Origin: Fusicatenibacter_A intestinipullorum
GTDB taxonomy: Bacteria > Bacillota > Negativicutes > Acidaminococcales > Acidaminococcaceae
NCBI GenBank assembly: GCA_019117495.1
Contig: DWZP01000006.1
Coordinates: forward strand, 19,789 to 83,788
Direction: 5' to 3'
DNA: 64,000 bases
Shown here: positions 40,506 through 48,266 of the stretch, piece by piece
How the letters are laid out: each line of letters starts with the position of its first letter
Numbering within the stretch: position 1 is the stretch's first letter
Position numbers and translations under genes: made by a program
The notes under the pieces: model-generated
What the model was told of the DNA's origin: nothing
Databases searched by the model: none
What the model saw: only the letters and a program-made list of their open reading frames with translations

Positions 40506-41417
40506 TTGCTTACGGATAAGGAACTTGCCGGGTTGGTGCAGGCAGCGCGCCTTTATTACGAAGACGGGCTGACGCAGGCCCAGGTAGCTGCCAAAATAGG
40601 CGTGTCGCGCCCGCAGGTAAGCAAAATGCTGGCGCACGCACGCGAAGCAGGCATTGTACACATTGAAATACGTCCACCTGTTGCAGGCGATGCAGAACTT
40701 TTAAAACTTTTACAGCAGCGCTTCGGCATTAAAGGCGGCATTGTACTGCCGCAGGCACAGCGCGAAGCGCTCTTGCGTGAAACTTCGGAATATCTGGCGG
40801 GCGAACTGCGCTATGAAAAAAACATAGGCCTTGGCTGGGGCTATACGCTTGGCGAAATTGCAGGCAAAATGGCTTCTGCCGGAGGGCTTAAAGGCAGCGG
40901 CAAAATATTTCCGCTGATTGGCAGAACCGCCATACCAAACCGCGGTTACCGTGTTAATGAACTTGCGCTGCTGCTTGCCGGAGGCACAAGGGAGGCTTTC
41001 CGCCTTGAGGCAGAGGCTTTTCCGGGCAGCCGCGAAGCGCGCGACGCCATGGAAGACACGCCGGATTACCGTCAGGCTTTGTCGCTGTGGCAGGATACCA
41101 CGGCGGCGCTTGTGGAAATACGCGCTTACCCCGGTGTGCCGGATGAAGCGACGGCGCTGCGTTTTGAAGACGCGCTGGAGCGTCAGCAGGCTGTTGGCAG
41201 TTTGCTTTCGTACTATTTTAATGTACGCGGAGAATTTATCAGCGGCGCAGGCGATTTTGCCGTGCGTGTGCCGCTGAAAACTCTGGGGCAGCTGCCCAAA
41301 GTTGTTGCCATAGGCCTTACGGCAGGTAGTAAAGCCGTGCTTGGTGCACTGCGCACAGGCCTTGTAACGCACCTTGTTGTTACCGAAGACATAGCGCGCA
41401 AAATATTGCAGAAATAA
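40506..41417 (+). CDS. SorC/DeoR-family transcriptional regulator (LsrR-like)
   Basis: 303 aa. N-terminal helix-turn-helix (YYEDGLTQAQVAAKIGVSRPQVSKMLAHAREAGIVHIEI, residues 18-56), then a sugar-phosphate-binding SorC domain (IGLGWGYTLGEIA, and AIGLTAGSKAVLGALRTGLVTHLVVTEDIA near the end). It starts at TTG 40506, right after the previous stop. Proteins of this type (LsrR, DeoR, CggR) sense a phosphorylated sugar, probably the DhaK product here, and control their own operon. The whole dhaL-sorC run reads as one transcript. Confidence 0.88.
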   Translation: MLTDKELAGLVQAARLYYEDGLTQAQVAAKIGVSRPQVSKMLAHAREAGIVHIEIRPPVAGDAELLKLLQQRFGIKGGIVLPQAQREALLRETSEYLAGELRYEKNIGLGWGYTLGEIAGKMASAGGLKGSGKIFPLIGRTAIPNRGYRVNELALLLAGGTREAFRLEAEAFPGSREARDAMEDTPDYRQALSLWQDTTAALVEIRAYPGVPDEATALRFEDALERQQAVGSLLSYYFNVRGEFISGAGDFAVRVPLKTLGQLPKVVAIGLTAGSKAVLGALRTGLVTHLVVTEDIARKILQK

Positions 41418-41431
41418 ATACGGCAAAATAA

Positions 41432-41470
41432 AAACAACCCTCTTGTACAGCAGGTGCAGGAGGGTTGTTT
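41432..41470 (+). terminator. terminator of the dhaL-sorC operon
   Basis: 11-bp stem AAACAACCCTC (41432-41442) / GAGGGTTGTTT (41460-41470) with a 17-base loop. The T-tail is short, so it may be leaky. Confidence 0.6.
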
Positions 41471-41483
41471 GGCGCTGACGGGA

Positions 41484-41597
41484 AATCTGCAACCTTAGCA
41501 GATTATATGCATATAATCAAAAAGAACTGCACATAAATAAGGCGTTTTATGTGCAGAAACCATATTAATATAAAATGTCTGCCTTAGGCATACATTT
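41484..41597. repeat. four stacked inverted repeats upstream of the tandem binding-protein genes
   Basis: AATCTGC / GCAGATT (41484-41504); an 18-bp perfect palindrome GATTATATGCATATAATC (41501-41518); CTGCACATAAA / TTTATGTGCAG (41527-41556); AAATGT-TGCC / GGCA-ACATTT (41573-41597). They lie before the promoter at 41642, so they are operator-like or a separate RNA. They match no riboswitch I know, and the T-box sequence is absent. Confidence 0.5.
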
Positions 41598-41641
41598 ACA
41601 CAACAATTACCAGAAAATTTTAAAATTTTGGTTAAGGAAGT

Positions 41642-41670
41642 TTGTTTTTTATGCGGATAAATGGTAAAAT
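41642..41670 (+). promoter_or_regulatory. promoter of the tandem binding-protein operon
   Basis: TTGTTT (41642-41647), 17 bases, TGG-TAAAAT (-10 at 41665-41670 with extended TG). Confidence 0.6.
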
Positions 41671-41734
41671 AGATGATAAAATAGTAGTATTGTTGTTTTG
41701 AGGGGACATTTTGAAGAATGGAAGGATGGATATT

Positions 41735-42733
41735 ATGAAAAAAAGAGGACTTAAAAAATTTGCTGCAGGCGTAACTTTGCTTTTGGCATTGGGGCTTCTG
41801 GCGGGTTGCGGCGGTGAAAAAAAGGAAGCAGGAAGTAAAGCGCAGTTAAACGTAGGTATTGTACAACTGGTAGAACACAGTGCGCTTGATGCCGCTAATA
41901 AAGGCTTTGTAGACGGCCTGGCGGAAAAAGGCTTCAAAGAAAACGAGAATGTTGCTATCGACAGGCAGAACGCGCAGGCTGACCAGAGCAATTTGCAGAA
42001 TATTGCTCACCGCTTTGTCAACAACAAAGTTGATTTAATCTGCGCCATTGCAACTCCTGCCGCGCAGGTTATGGCCAACGCCACGAAGGATATACCCATT
42101 GTGGCAACCGCCGTTACGGATTACGAGGCGGCCAAGCTTGTTGCGTCGAACGAAAAACCGGGCGGTAATGTTACCGGCACCAGCGATATGAACCCGATTA
42201 AGGAACAGGTTGATTTGCTTTTGAAAATTGTGCCGGATGCCAAAACTATCGGCACTGTTTACTGCTCCAGCGAAGTAAATTCTCAAATTCAGATTGAAAT
42301 TATGAAAAAAGCGGCTGCTGAACGGGGCGTCAATGTCATGGAAGCAACGGTTTCCACGGTAAACGATATTCAGCAGGCAGCACAGAGCCTTGTAGGGAAG
42401 GTTGACGTGGTTTATGTGCCCACTGATAATGTAATTGCATCTTCCATGCCTACTTTGGTTTCCGTTACAGATAACGCAGGGCTTGCGGTTATCTGCGGCG
42501 AAGAAGCCCTTGTAAAGGGCGGCGGTCTTGCAACGCTTGGTATTGATTACTACCAGCTCGGTAAGGAAACCGGCGAGATGGCGGCTAAAATTTTAAAAGG
42601 TGAAGCCAAACCGGCAGATATGGCAATACAGACTCAGAAGCAGTTTAAAACCGTCGTTAACGAAGCAGGCGCAAAACGCCTGGGCATTACTATCCCGCAG
42701 GATGTGCTGCAAAACGCGGAAATTGTAAAATAA
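41735..42733 (+). CDS. ABC importer binding lipoprotein, TrpX-like (first copy)
   Basis: 332 aa, lipoprotein signal with the anchor cysteine in LGLLAGCGG. The mature part VGIVQLVEHSALDAANKGFVDGLAEKGF... DRQNAQADQSNLQNIAHRFV is typical of the ABC_sub_bind family (TrpX, tryptophan/tyrosine-type importers). I start at ATG 41735 after AAGGAT; a TTG eight codons earlier lacks an SD. It is very similar to the next gene except around the ligand loop (VICGEEALVKGGGLATLG versus VMTCGWPDTEGSVAVIG), so the two probably bind different ligands. Confidence 0.88.
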   Translation: MKKRGLKKFAAGVTLLLALGLLAGCGGEKKEAGSKAQLNVGIVQLVEHSALDAANKGFVDGLAEKGFKENENVAIDRQNAQADQSNLQNIAHRFVNNKVDLICAIATPAAQVMANATKDIPIVATAVTDYEAAKLVASNEKPGGNVTGTSDMNPIKEQVDLLLKIVPDAKTIGTVYCSSEVNSQIQIEIMKKAAAERGVNVMEATVSTVNDIQQAAQSLVGKVDVVYVPTDNVIASSMPTLVSVTDNAGLAVICGEEALVKGGGLATLGIDYYQLGKETGEMAAKILKGEAKPADMAIQTQKQFKTVVNEAGAKRLGITIPQDVLQNAEIVK

Positions 42734-42782
42734 CGCGTTGAATGCAGAAAAAAGTTTACCTTAGGGAAGGAATGAGTTATCC

Positions 42783-43778
42783 ATGAAATTATCTAAAAAA
42801 GCGCGCGTTTTGGCTGCGGCTTTGGCTTTAACACTTGCTGCCGGTATTATGGGCGGCTGCGGCGGCGATAAAAAAGAGGAAGCTGCTGCTAAAAAAACAG
42901 TTAATGTTGGTATTGTACAACTGGTAGAACATGCATCGCTTGATGCTGCAAATAAAGGTTTTGTAGACGGGCTTGCCGCAAACGGCTTCAAAGAAGGCGA
43001 AAACGTTGTTTTCGACCGCCAGAACGCACAGGCAGACCAGAGCAATTTGCAGAACATTGCCCACCGCTTTGTAAGCAACAAGGTTGATTTAATCTGCGCC
43101 ATTGCAACACCTGCGGCACAAACCGCTGCCAACGCAACAAAAGATATTCCTGTTGTATCTACTGCCGTAACCGATTATGAAGCGGCAAAACTCGTTGCTT
43201 CCAATGAAAAACCGGGCGGCAACGTTACCGGCACCAGCGATATGAACCCGATTAAAGAACAGCTTGACCTTCTGCTGAAACTTGTGCCGGATGCCAAAGT
43301 TGTAGGTACAATTTATTCTTCGAGCGAAGTTAATTCGCAGATGCAGGTAGAGCTTTTAAAGAAATATGCTGCTGAAAGAGGCGTAGAGGTTAAGGAAGCA
43401 ACCGTTTCCAGTGTTAACGATATTCAGCAGGCGGCACACAGCCTGATTGGCGAAATTGACTGCCTGTACCTGCCTACCGATAATGTTATGGCATCGGCAG
43501 TGCCTACGCTGATTAGCGTAACCGAGCCTGCCAAACTGGTTATGACCTGCGGCTGGCCCGATACTGAAGGCAGCGTTGCCGTAATAGGCATTAACTATTA
43601 CGAACTTGGCAAACAAACCGGCGAAATGGCAGCCAAAATTTTAAAGGGCGAAGCCAAACCGGCGGAAATGCCTATTGAAACCCAGAAGAAATTTAAGGTT
43701 ATCGTTAATAAAAAGGTTGCGGAACGCCTTGGCGTAACTGTTCCGGAAGAAATTTTAAAAGCTGCTGAGGCAGAATAA
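42783..43778 (+). CDS. ABC importer binding lipoprotein, TrpX-like (second copy)
   Basis: 331 aa lipoprotein (AAGIMGGCGG), close paralogue of the preceding gene, with long identical stretches (QNAQADQSNLQNIAHRFV; EKPGGNVTGTSDMNPIKEQ). The signal peptide and the ligand-contact region after residue 250 differ most. Both copies feed the same permease and ATPase encoded next. A tandem duplication followed by divergence of specificity is the simplest reading. A strong hairpin after the stop should keep its level above that of the membrane parts. Confidence 0.88.
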   Translation: MKLSKKARVLAAALALTLAAGIMGGCGGDKKEEAAAKKTVNVGIVQLVEHASLDAANKGFVDGLAANGFKEGENVVFDRQNAQADQSNLQNIAHRFVSNKVDLICAIATPAAQTAANATKDIPVVSTAVTDYEAAKLVASNEKPGGNVTGTSDMNPIKEQLDLLLKLVPDAKVVGTIYSSSEVNSQMQVELLKKYAAERGVEVKEATVSSVNDIQQAAHSLIGEIDCLYLPTDNVMASAVPTLISVTEPAKLVMTCGWPDTEGSVAVIGINYYELGKQTGEMAAKILKGEAKPAEMPIETQKKFKVIVNKKVAERLGVTVPEEILKAAEAE

Positions 43779-43789
43779 AAAGAGGCACT

Positions 43790-43819
43790 GCGGGTTTCCC
43801 GCCCGGGAAACCCGCTTTT
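43790..43819 (+). terminator. attenuating hairpin between binding protein and permease
   Basis: 11-bp perfect GC-rich stem (43790-43800 / 43805-43815), loop GCCC, then TTTTA. Inside the operon it would act as a partial terminator or 3' stabiliser. Confidence 0.7.
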
Positions 43820-43843
43820 ACTGCCTGCTTTGGAGGAGATTAG

Positions 43844-44728
43844 ATGATCGATATTTTAATGCCGACAATAGCACAAGGGCTGTTGTGGGCAATTATGGCG
43901 CTGGGCGTTTACATTACGTTCCGCGTGCTTGATATTGCCGATTTGACTGTTGAAGGAAGTTTCCCACTTGGTGCGGCTGTGGCTGCGGCCATGCTTTCGG
44001 AAGGTTATTCCGTTTCTGCCGCTTTTGCCTGTGCTGCCGTTGCCGGTATGCTGGCGGGCGTTGCTACCGGTTTTTTACATACCAAACTGAAAATACCGGC
44101 GCTGCTGGCAGGTATTTTAACCATGATTGCGCTGTATTCCGTAAACCTGCGCGTTATGGGCAAAGCTAACCTGTCGCTTTTGCGTATTGATACAATTTTT
44201 ACGGAAATGCAGGCCCTGACCGGCCTTGATAATGTTTATACGGTGCTTGCGGTAGGTGCTGTTTCCGCTCTTATCTGCGTTATTTTTATCTACTGGTTCT
44301 TCGGTACGGAAATCGGTGCTGCCATCCGCGCTACCGGCTATAACCAGCAGATGATCCGCGCTCAGGGCGTTGATACACGCATTACCATTATTCTGGGCCT
44401 TTTAATCAGTAATGCGCTGGTTGCCTTAAGCGGCGCGCTGATTGCGCAGAACAACGGCTTTGCCGATGTCGGCATGGGCACCGGCACAATCGTTATCGGC
44501 CTTGCATCCGTTATTATCGGCGAAGTGCTTTTTGGCACCCGCAGCTTTAAAAACTGCCTTATCAGCGTAGTGCTGGGCAGCGTTGTATACCGTATTGTTA
44601 TTGCAGCGGTGCTGCAAATGGGCATGCCGCCTAACGATTTGAAACTGTTTACGGCGCTTCTGGTTGCATTTGCACTGTCGCTGCCGCTTGTTAAAGACAA
44701 GGTCGGCATCAGAAAGGCGGTGAAATAA
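43844..44728 (+). CDS. ABC importer permease, TrpY-like
   Basis: 294 aa inner-membrane protein with eight or so helices, of the branched BPD_transp_2 type. Motifs: VLDIADLTVEGSFPLGAAVAAAML near residue 28 and GTEIGAAIRATGYNQQMIRAQGVD, the cytoplasmic coupling loop, around 150-175. It pairs as a homodimer. The start ATG has GGAGGAG 6 bases upstream. Its stop overlaps the ATPase start (TAATG). Confidence 0.9.
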   Translation: MIDILMPTIAQGLLWAIMALGVYITFRVLDIADLTVEGSFPLGAAVAAAMLSEGYSVSAAFACAAVAGMLAGVATGFLHTKLKIPALLAGILTMIALYSVNLRVMGKANLSLLRIDTIFTEMQALTGLDNVYTVLAVGAVSALICVIFIYWFFGTEIGAAIRATGYNQQMIRAQGVDTRITIILGLLISNALVALSGALIAQNNGFADVGMGTGTIVIGLASVIIGEVLFGTRSFKNCLISVVLGSVVYRIVIAAVLQMGMPPNDLKLFTALLVAFALSLPLVKDKVGIRKAVK

Positions 44729-45522
44729 TGCTGCACGTTGAACACATCCATAAAACATTTTTTGCGGGCACCATTAATGAAAAGGTTGCCCTGCAGGATT
44801 TATCGCTGCATCTTGCGCCCGGCGATTTTGTTACCGTTATCGGCGGCAACGGCGCGGGCAAATCCACCCTGTTAAACTCCATTGCCGGTGTTTTTCCGAT
44901 TGACAGCGGCAAAATAGTTATCGACGGCGTTGATATTACCAAAACGCCGGAGCATAAACGCGCAAAATATATCGGCAGGGTTTTTCAGGACCCGATGATG
45001 GGTACTGCTGCCGGCATGATGATTGAAGAAAACCTGGCTATTGCCGCACGCCGCGGCAAAACACCAGGCCTTAAATGGAGCCTGAACGAAAAAGACCACG
45101 ACTGGTTTGTGGAAATGCTTAAAGAGCTTGACCTCGGCCTTGAAAACCGCATGACGGCTAAAGTTGGCCTGCTTTCCGGCGGGCAGCGCCAGGCACTGAC
45201 GCTTTTAATGGCAACAATAAAACGCCCGAAGCTTTTGCTTCTGGACGAACATACCGCTGCGCTCGACCCGAAAACGGCGGCCAAGGTGCTTTCGCTTACC
45301 GAGCGCATTATTGACCGCGACAAGCTGACGGCGCTGATGATTACGCACAATATGCGCGACGCGCTGAAATACGGCAACCGCCTGATTATGATGTATAACG
45401 GGCGTATTTTGGTAGATGTTGCCGGTGAAGAAAAGAAAAACCTTACCACGCAGGATTTGCTTTTGATGTTTGAAAAAGCTGCCGGCAACACGCTTGACAG
45501 CGACAGGCTGCTTTTGGGATAA
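44728..45522 (+). CDS. ABC importer ATPase, TrpZ-like
   Basis: 264 aa. Walker A GGNGAGKST (residues 38-46), signature LSGGQRQA, Walker B LLLLDEHTAALD, and switch histidine in MITHNMRDAL. The DEHTAALD variant is usual in this subfamily. It would drive the two-lipoprotein importer. Eleven bases later the HAD gene starts, so that gene is probably cotranscribed. Confidence 0.92.
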   Translation: MLHVEHIHKTFFAGTINEKVALQDLSLHLAPGDFVTVIGGNGAGKSTLLNSIAGVFPIDSGKIVIDGVDITKTPEHKRAKYIGRVFQDPMMGTAAGMMIEENLAIAARRGKTPGLKWSLNEKDHDWFVEMLKELDLGLENRMTAKVGLLSGGQRQALTLLMATIKRPKLLLLDEHTAALDPKTAAKVLSLTERIIDRDKLTALMITHNMRDALKYGNRLIMMYNGRILVDVAGEEKKNLTTQDLLLMFEKAAGNTLDSDRLLLG

Positions 45523-45532
45523 GGAGAAACGC

Positions 45533-46336
45533 ATGGCTGAACTGGAACGGCTGAAACAAATAAAATGCTTTTTGTTCGATATGGACGGTACCATTAATCT
45601 GGGTAATACGCTTATTCCCGGCATGGACGCGTTTTTTAAAAAGCTGCGCTCTTACGGCAGGGATTTTTACCTGGTTACCAACAATTCTTCCAAAGGGCAC
45701 AGCCATTATGTGGAAAAAATGCGCCGCATGGGCATTGAGGTAACGCGCAAAAACGTTTTAATCAGCAGCGATGCCTTTGTGTATTATATGCAGCAGGTTA
45801 AGCCCGGCGCCAGTTTGTATGTGCTTGGCACCGATTTATTAAAGGAAACCATTATTAAAGGCGGTTTTAAGCTGACGACGCTGCTGGAAGAAAAAACGGA
45901 TTTTGTGGTTGTCGGTTTTGATATGTCGCTTGATTATGAAAAGCTGGCCATAGCCTGCCGCTTGATTGACCGCGGCGTGCCTTATGTGGCTACGCATCCC
46001 GATGTGCGCTGCCCCATTGAAGGCGGCGAGTTTATACCCGACTGCGGTGCCATGATTAAGCTGATTGAAACGGCAACCGGCAAAAAGCCCATTGCCATTA
46101 CCGGCAAACCCTACCACTACATGGTAGATGTTGTTATGGAACGCACCGGCTATAAAAAAGACGAAATTGCCATGGTTGGCGACCGCCTGAGCACCGATAT
46201 TGCCTTCGGGCTGAACAACGGCATTTTATCCGTACTTGTTTTAACCGGCGAAGCCACGCTGGATGATGTGGAAAAGGAAAACATCCGCCCCGATATAATT
46301 TTGCCGCACGCGGCGGATATAGCAAAATATTTTTAA
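45533..46336 (+). CDS. HAD-IIA phosphatase, NagD-like
   Basis: 267 aa haloacid-dehalogenase hydrolase. Motif I FDMDGTINLG (Asp16 nucleophile, Asp18), motif II TNNSS, motif IV GDRLSTDIAFG, and a C2 cap between, as in NagD and PNPases (UMP or sugar-phosphate phosphatases). I start at ATG 45533 with AAGGAG; an upstream in-frame start lies inside the ATPase gene. Its position as the last gene of the importer operon may mean it acts on the imported compound, but this is inference. Confidence 0.88.
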   Translation: MAELERLKQIKCFLFDMDGTINLGNTLIPGMDAFFKKLRSYGRDFYLVTNNSSKGHSHYVEKMRRMGIEVTRKNVLISSDAFVYYMQQVKPGASLYVLGTDLLKETIIKGGFKLTTLLEEKTDFVVVGFDMSLDYEKLAIACRLIDRGVPYVATHPDVRCPIEGGEFIPDCGAMIKLIETATGKKPIAITGKPYHYMVDVVMERTGYKKDEIAMVGDRLSTDIAFGLNNGILSVLVLTGEATLDDVEKENIRPDIILPHAADIAKYF

Positions 46337-46343
46337 AAAATTG

Positions 46344-46369
46344 CCCTGCTTTGAGCAGGGTTTATTTTT
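46344..46369 (+). terminator. terminator after the HAD gene
   Basis: CCCTGCT (46344-46350), loop TTG, AGCAGGG (46354-46360), then T-rich sequence. Confidence 0.85.
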
Positions 46370-46447
46370 ATTCTGCCTCATTTTGTTGTATAATTAATTT
46401 AGGGAACTTATGCTAAACCTTAAGTTTTGGGAAAGGCAGTGAGAATT

Positions 46448-46825
46448 ATGGATTTTAAAAAAGTTACCTTCTTAAAAGTTTATACCGGTGAAGACGTTAT
46501 TGTTGAAGATATGCCGCTTTTTAAGGCCGTTATTAAAGAGGCTATGCGCCTTAAACTGGCAGGCGGCACGGTTACGCGCGGCATTGGCGGTTATGCTTCG
46601 GTCAAGCGCGGCATCGATTATAAAATCGGTTCGTTCTTTACGGGGCTGCCCAATATGCCTGTAACGGTAGAAATTGTAGATACACGCGAAAATATTGAAA
46701 AAATTCTGCCCTGGCTGGAAAAGAATGCCACCAAAGCACTGGTGCTGGTAGAAGAAAGTACCTGCCTTATTACCGATTATATGCGTGAAGAAGAAGCCAA
46801 AAAAGCCCAGGAGGCTAATAAATAA
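46448..46825 (+). CDS. DUF190 family protein
   Basis: 125 aa. The core LKVYTGEDVIVEDMPLFKAVIKEAMRLKLAGGTVTRGIGGYASVKRG is the DUF190 pattern, a PII-like ferredoxin fold often found with fluoride channels, although none is here. The charged C-terminal tail (EEEAKKAQEANK) is unusual. I prefer ATG 46448; a TTG seven codons upstream is also possible. -10-like TATAAT at 46389-46394. Function unknown, perhaps a small-molecule sensor. Confidence 0.75.
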   Translation: MDFKKVTFLKVYTGEDVIVEDMPLFKAVIKEAMRLKLAGGTVTRGIGGYASVKRGIDYKIGSFFTGLPNMPVTVEIVDTRENIEKILPWLEKNATKALVLVEESTCLITDYMREEEAKKAQEANK

Positions 46826-46852
46826 AACAACATCCCCGGAGGAAGATGCTGA

Positions 46853-48244
46853 ATGAGAGAATTTTTTGATGTTGCCCTTATCGGCGGCGGTCCTGCCGCC
46901 GTTTTTGCTGCTTACGAGTTTTCGTTGAAGTACCCGGAATTAAAAGTGGTTATTCTGGAGGAAGGACACCCCATTGAGCAGCGCAAATGCCCGCTGGCGC
47001 AGAAAAAGGTAGACCACTGCCTGCGCTGTGTGCCCTGCGATATTATGCGCGGGTTCGGCGGCGCCGGTGCGTTTTCGGACGGCAAATATAATTTTACAAC
47101 GGAGTTTGGCGGTTGGCTGAATGAATACCTGCCCCATAACGAAGTTATTGATTTGATTGACTACGTTGACGAGCTGAACTGCCGCCACGGTGCGCCGGGC
47201 GAATATTTCAGCACCAAAAACTGCACAATCGGCGCCAAAGCACTGGGTTATGACCTGCACCTTTTAAATGCCAAGGTAAGGCATCTGGGTACGGAAAATA
47301 ACCTTATAATAATGGAAAATATATATAAGCATCTGCTGGAAAACGGCATTGAAATCCGCTGCAACAGCCACGTGGAAAAAATAATCCGCGAGGGCGAAAG
47401 ATTTGTGCTGCCGGTACGCGGCAAGGGCGAAATTGAATGTACTTATTTAATTGCTGCCCCCGGGCGCGCCGGTGCGGAATGGTTTACCGAGCAGTGCAAG
47501 GATTTGGGGCTGAGCTTTATTAATAACCAGGTGGATATCGGCGTGCGTGTGGAAGTGCCTGCGCAGGTGTTTAAACACATTACCGATGAAGTGTACGAGG
47601 CCAAACTTGTGTACCGCACCCAGCGCTACAACGATTTGGTGCGCACCTTCTGCATGAACCCCAACGGCTATGTTGTGGCCGAAAACACCGACGGCATTGT
47701 AACGGTTAACGGGCACAGCTACCGCGACCCGAAACTGCACAGCAACAACACCAATTTTGCGCTTTTGGTAAGCAACACCTTTACCGAACCGTTTACCGAA
47801 CCGCACCAGTACGGCAAGCGCATTGCTTCCTTCAGCAATATGCTGGGCGGCGGCGTGCTTTTGCAGCGTTTCGGCGATTTGATTAACGGACGACGCACCA
47901 ACGAGCGCCGTTTGAAAAAGAGCTTTACCAAACCTACTTTAAACGCAACCCCGGGCGATTTAAGCCTGGTACTGCCCAAACGCCAGCTTGACGATATTAT
48001 CGAAATGATTTACGCGCTGGATAAAATTGCCCCCGGCATGGCCAATGCCGATACGCTTTTGTACGGCGTGGAAGTTAAGTTTTACAGCGCGCGCCTTGAG
48101 CTGGACGGCAAACTGGAAACCAAAATACACAACCTGTTTGCCTGCGGCGACGGTGCAGGCATTACGCGCGGGCTTTCGCAGGCCAGTGCCAGCGGCGTGC
48201 ATGTGGCAAGGCAGATTGGCGAACGCGCCAGAAGCGGCAAATAA
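46853..48244 (+). CDS. FAD-dependent oxidoreductase (COG2509-like)
   Basis: 463 aa. Dinucleotide-binding start FDVALIGGGPAAVFAAYEF (residues 5-23), a cysteine-rich segment CPLAQKKVDHCLRCVPCDIMRGFGGAGAFSDGKYN (about 43-77) and the C-terminal FAD motif NLFACGDGAGITRGLSQASASG. This is the uncharacterised FAD-dependent dehydrogenase group common in anaerobes. The four cysteines between the GGGP and FGGAGAFSDG motifs could hold a metal or disulfide. SD GGAGGA. It lies between a DUF190 gene and an ABC importer with no obvious link. Confidence 0.85.
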   Translation: MREFFDVALIGGGPAAVFAAYEFSLKYPELKVVILEEGHPIEQRKCPLAQKKVDHCLRCVPCDIMRGFGGAGAFSDGKYNFTTEFGGWLNEYLPHNEVIDLIDYVDELNCRHGAPGEYFSTKNCTIGAKALGYDLHLLNAKVRHLGTENNLIIMENIYKHLLENGIEIRCNSHVEKIIREGERFVLPVRGKGEIECTYLIAAPGRAGAEWFTEQCKDLGLSFINNQVDIGVRVEVPAQVFKHITDEVYEAKLVYRTQRYNDLVRTFCMNPNGYVVAENTDGIVTVNGHSYRDPKLHSNNTNFALLVSNTFTEPFTEPHQYGKRIASFSNMLGGGVLLQRFGDLINGRRTNERRLKKSFTKPTLNATPGDLSLVLPKRQLDDIIEMIYALDKIAPGMANADTLLYGVEVKFYSARLELDGKLETKIHNLFACGDGAGITRGLSQASASGVHVARQIGERARSGK

Positions 48245-48266
48245 CTGAACGGGCGGGAAGATAAAT

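Noticed and set aside
41432..41640. T-box or amino-acid riboswitch before the TrpX-like genes
   Set aside because: The T-box sequence and specifier hairpin are absent, and the repeats lie upstream of the likely promoter.
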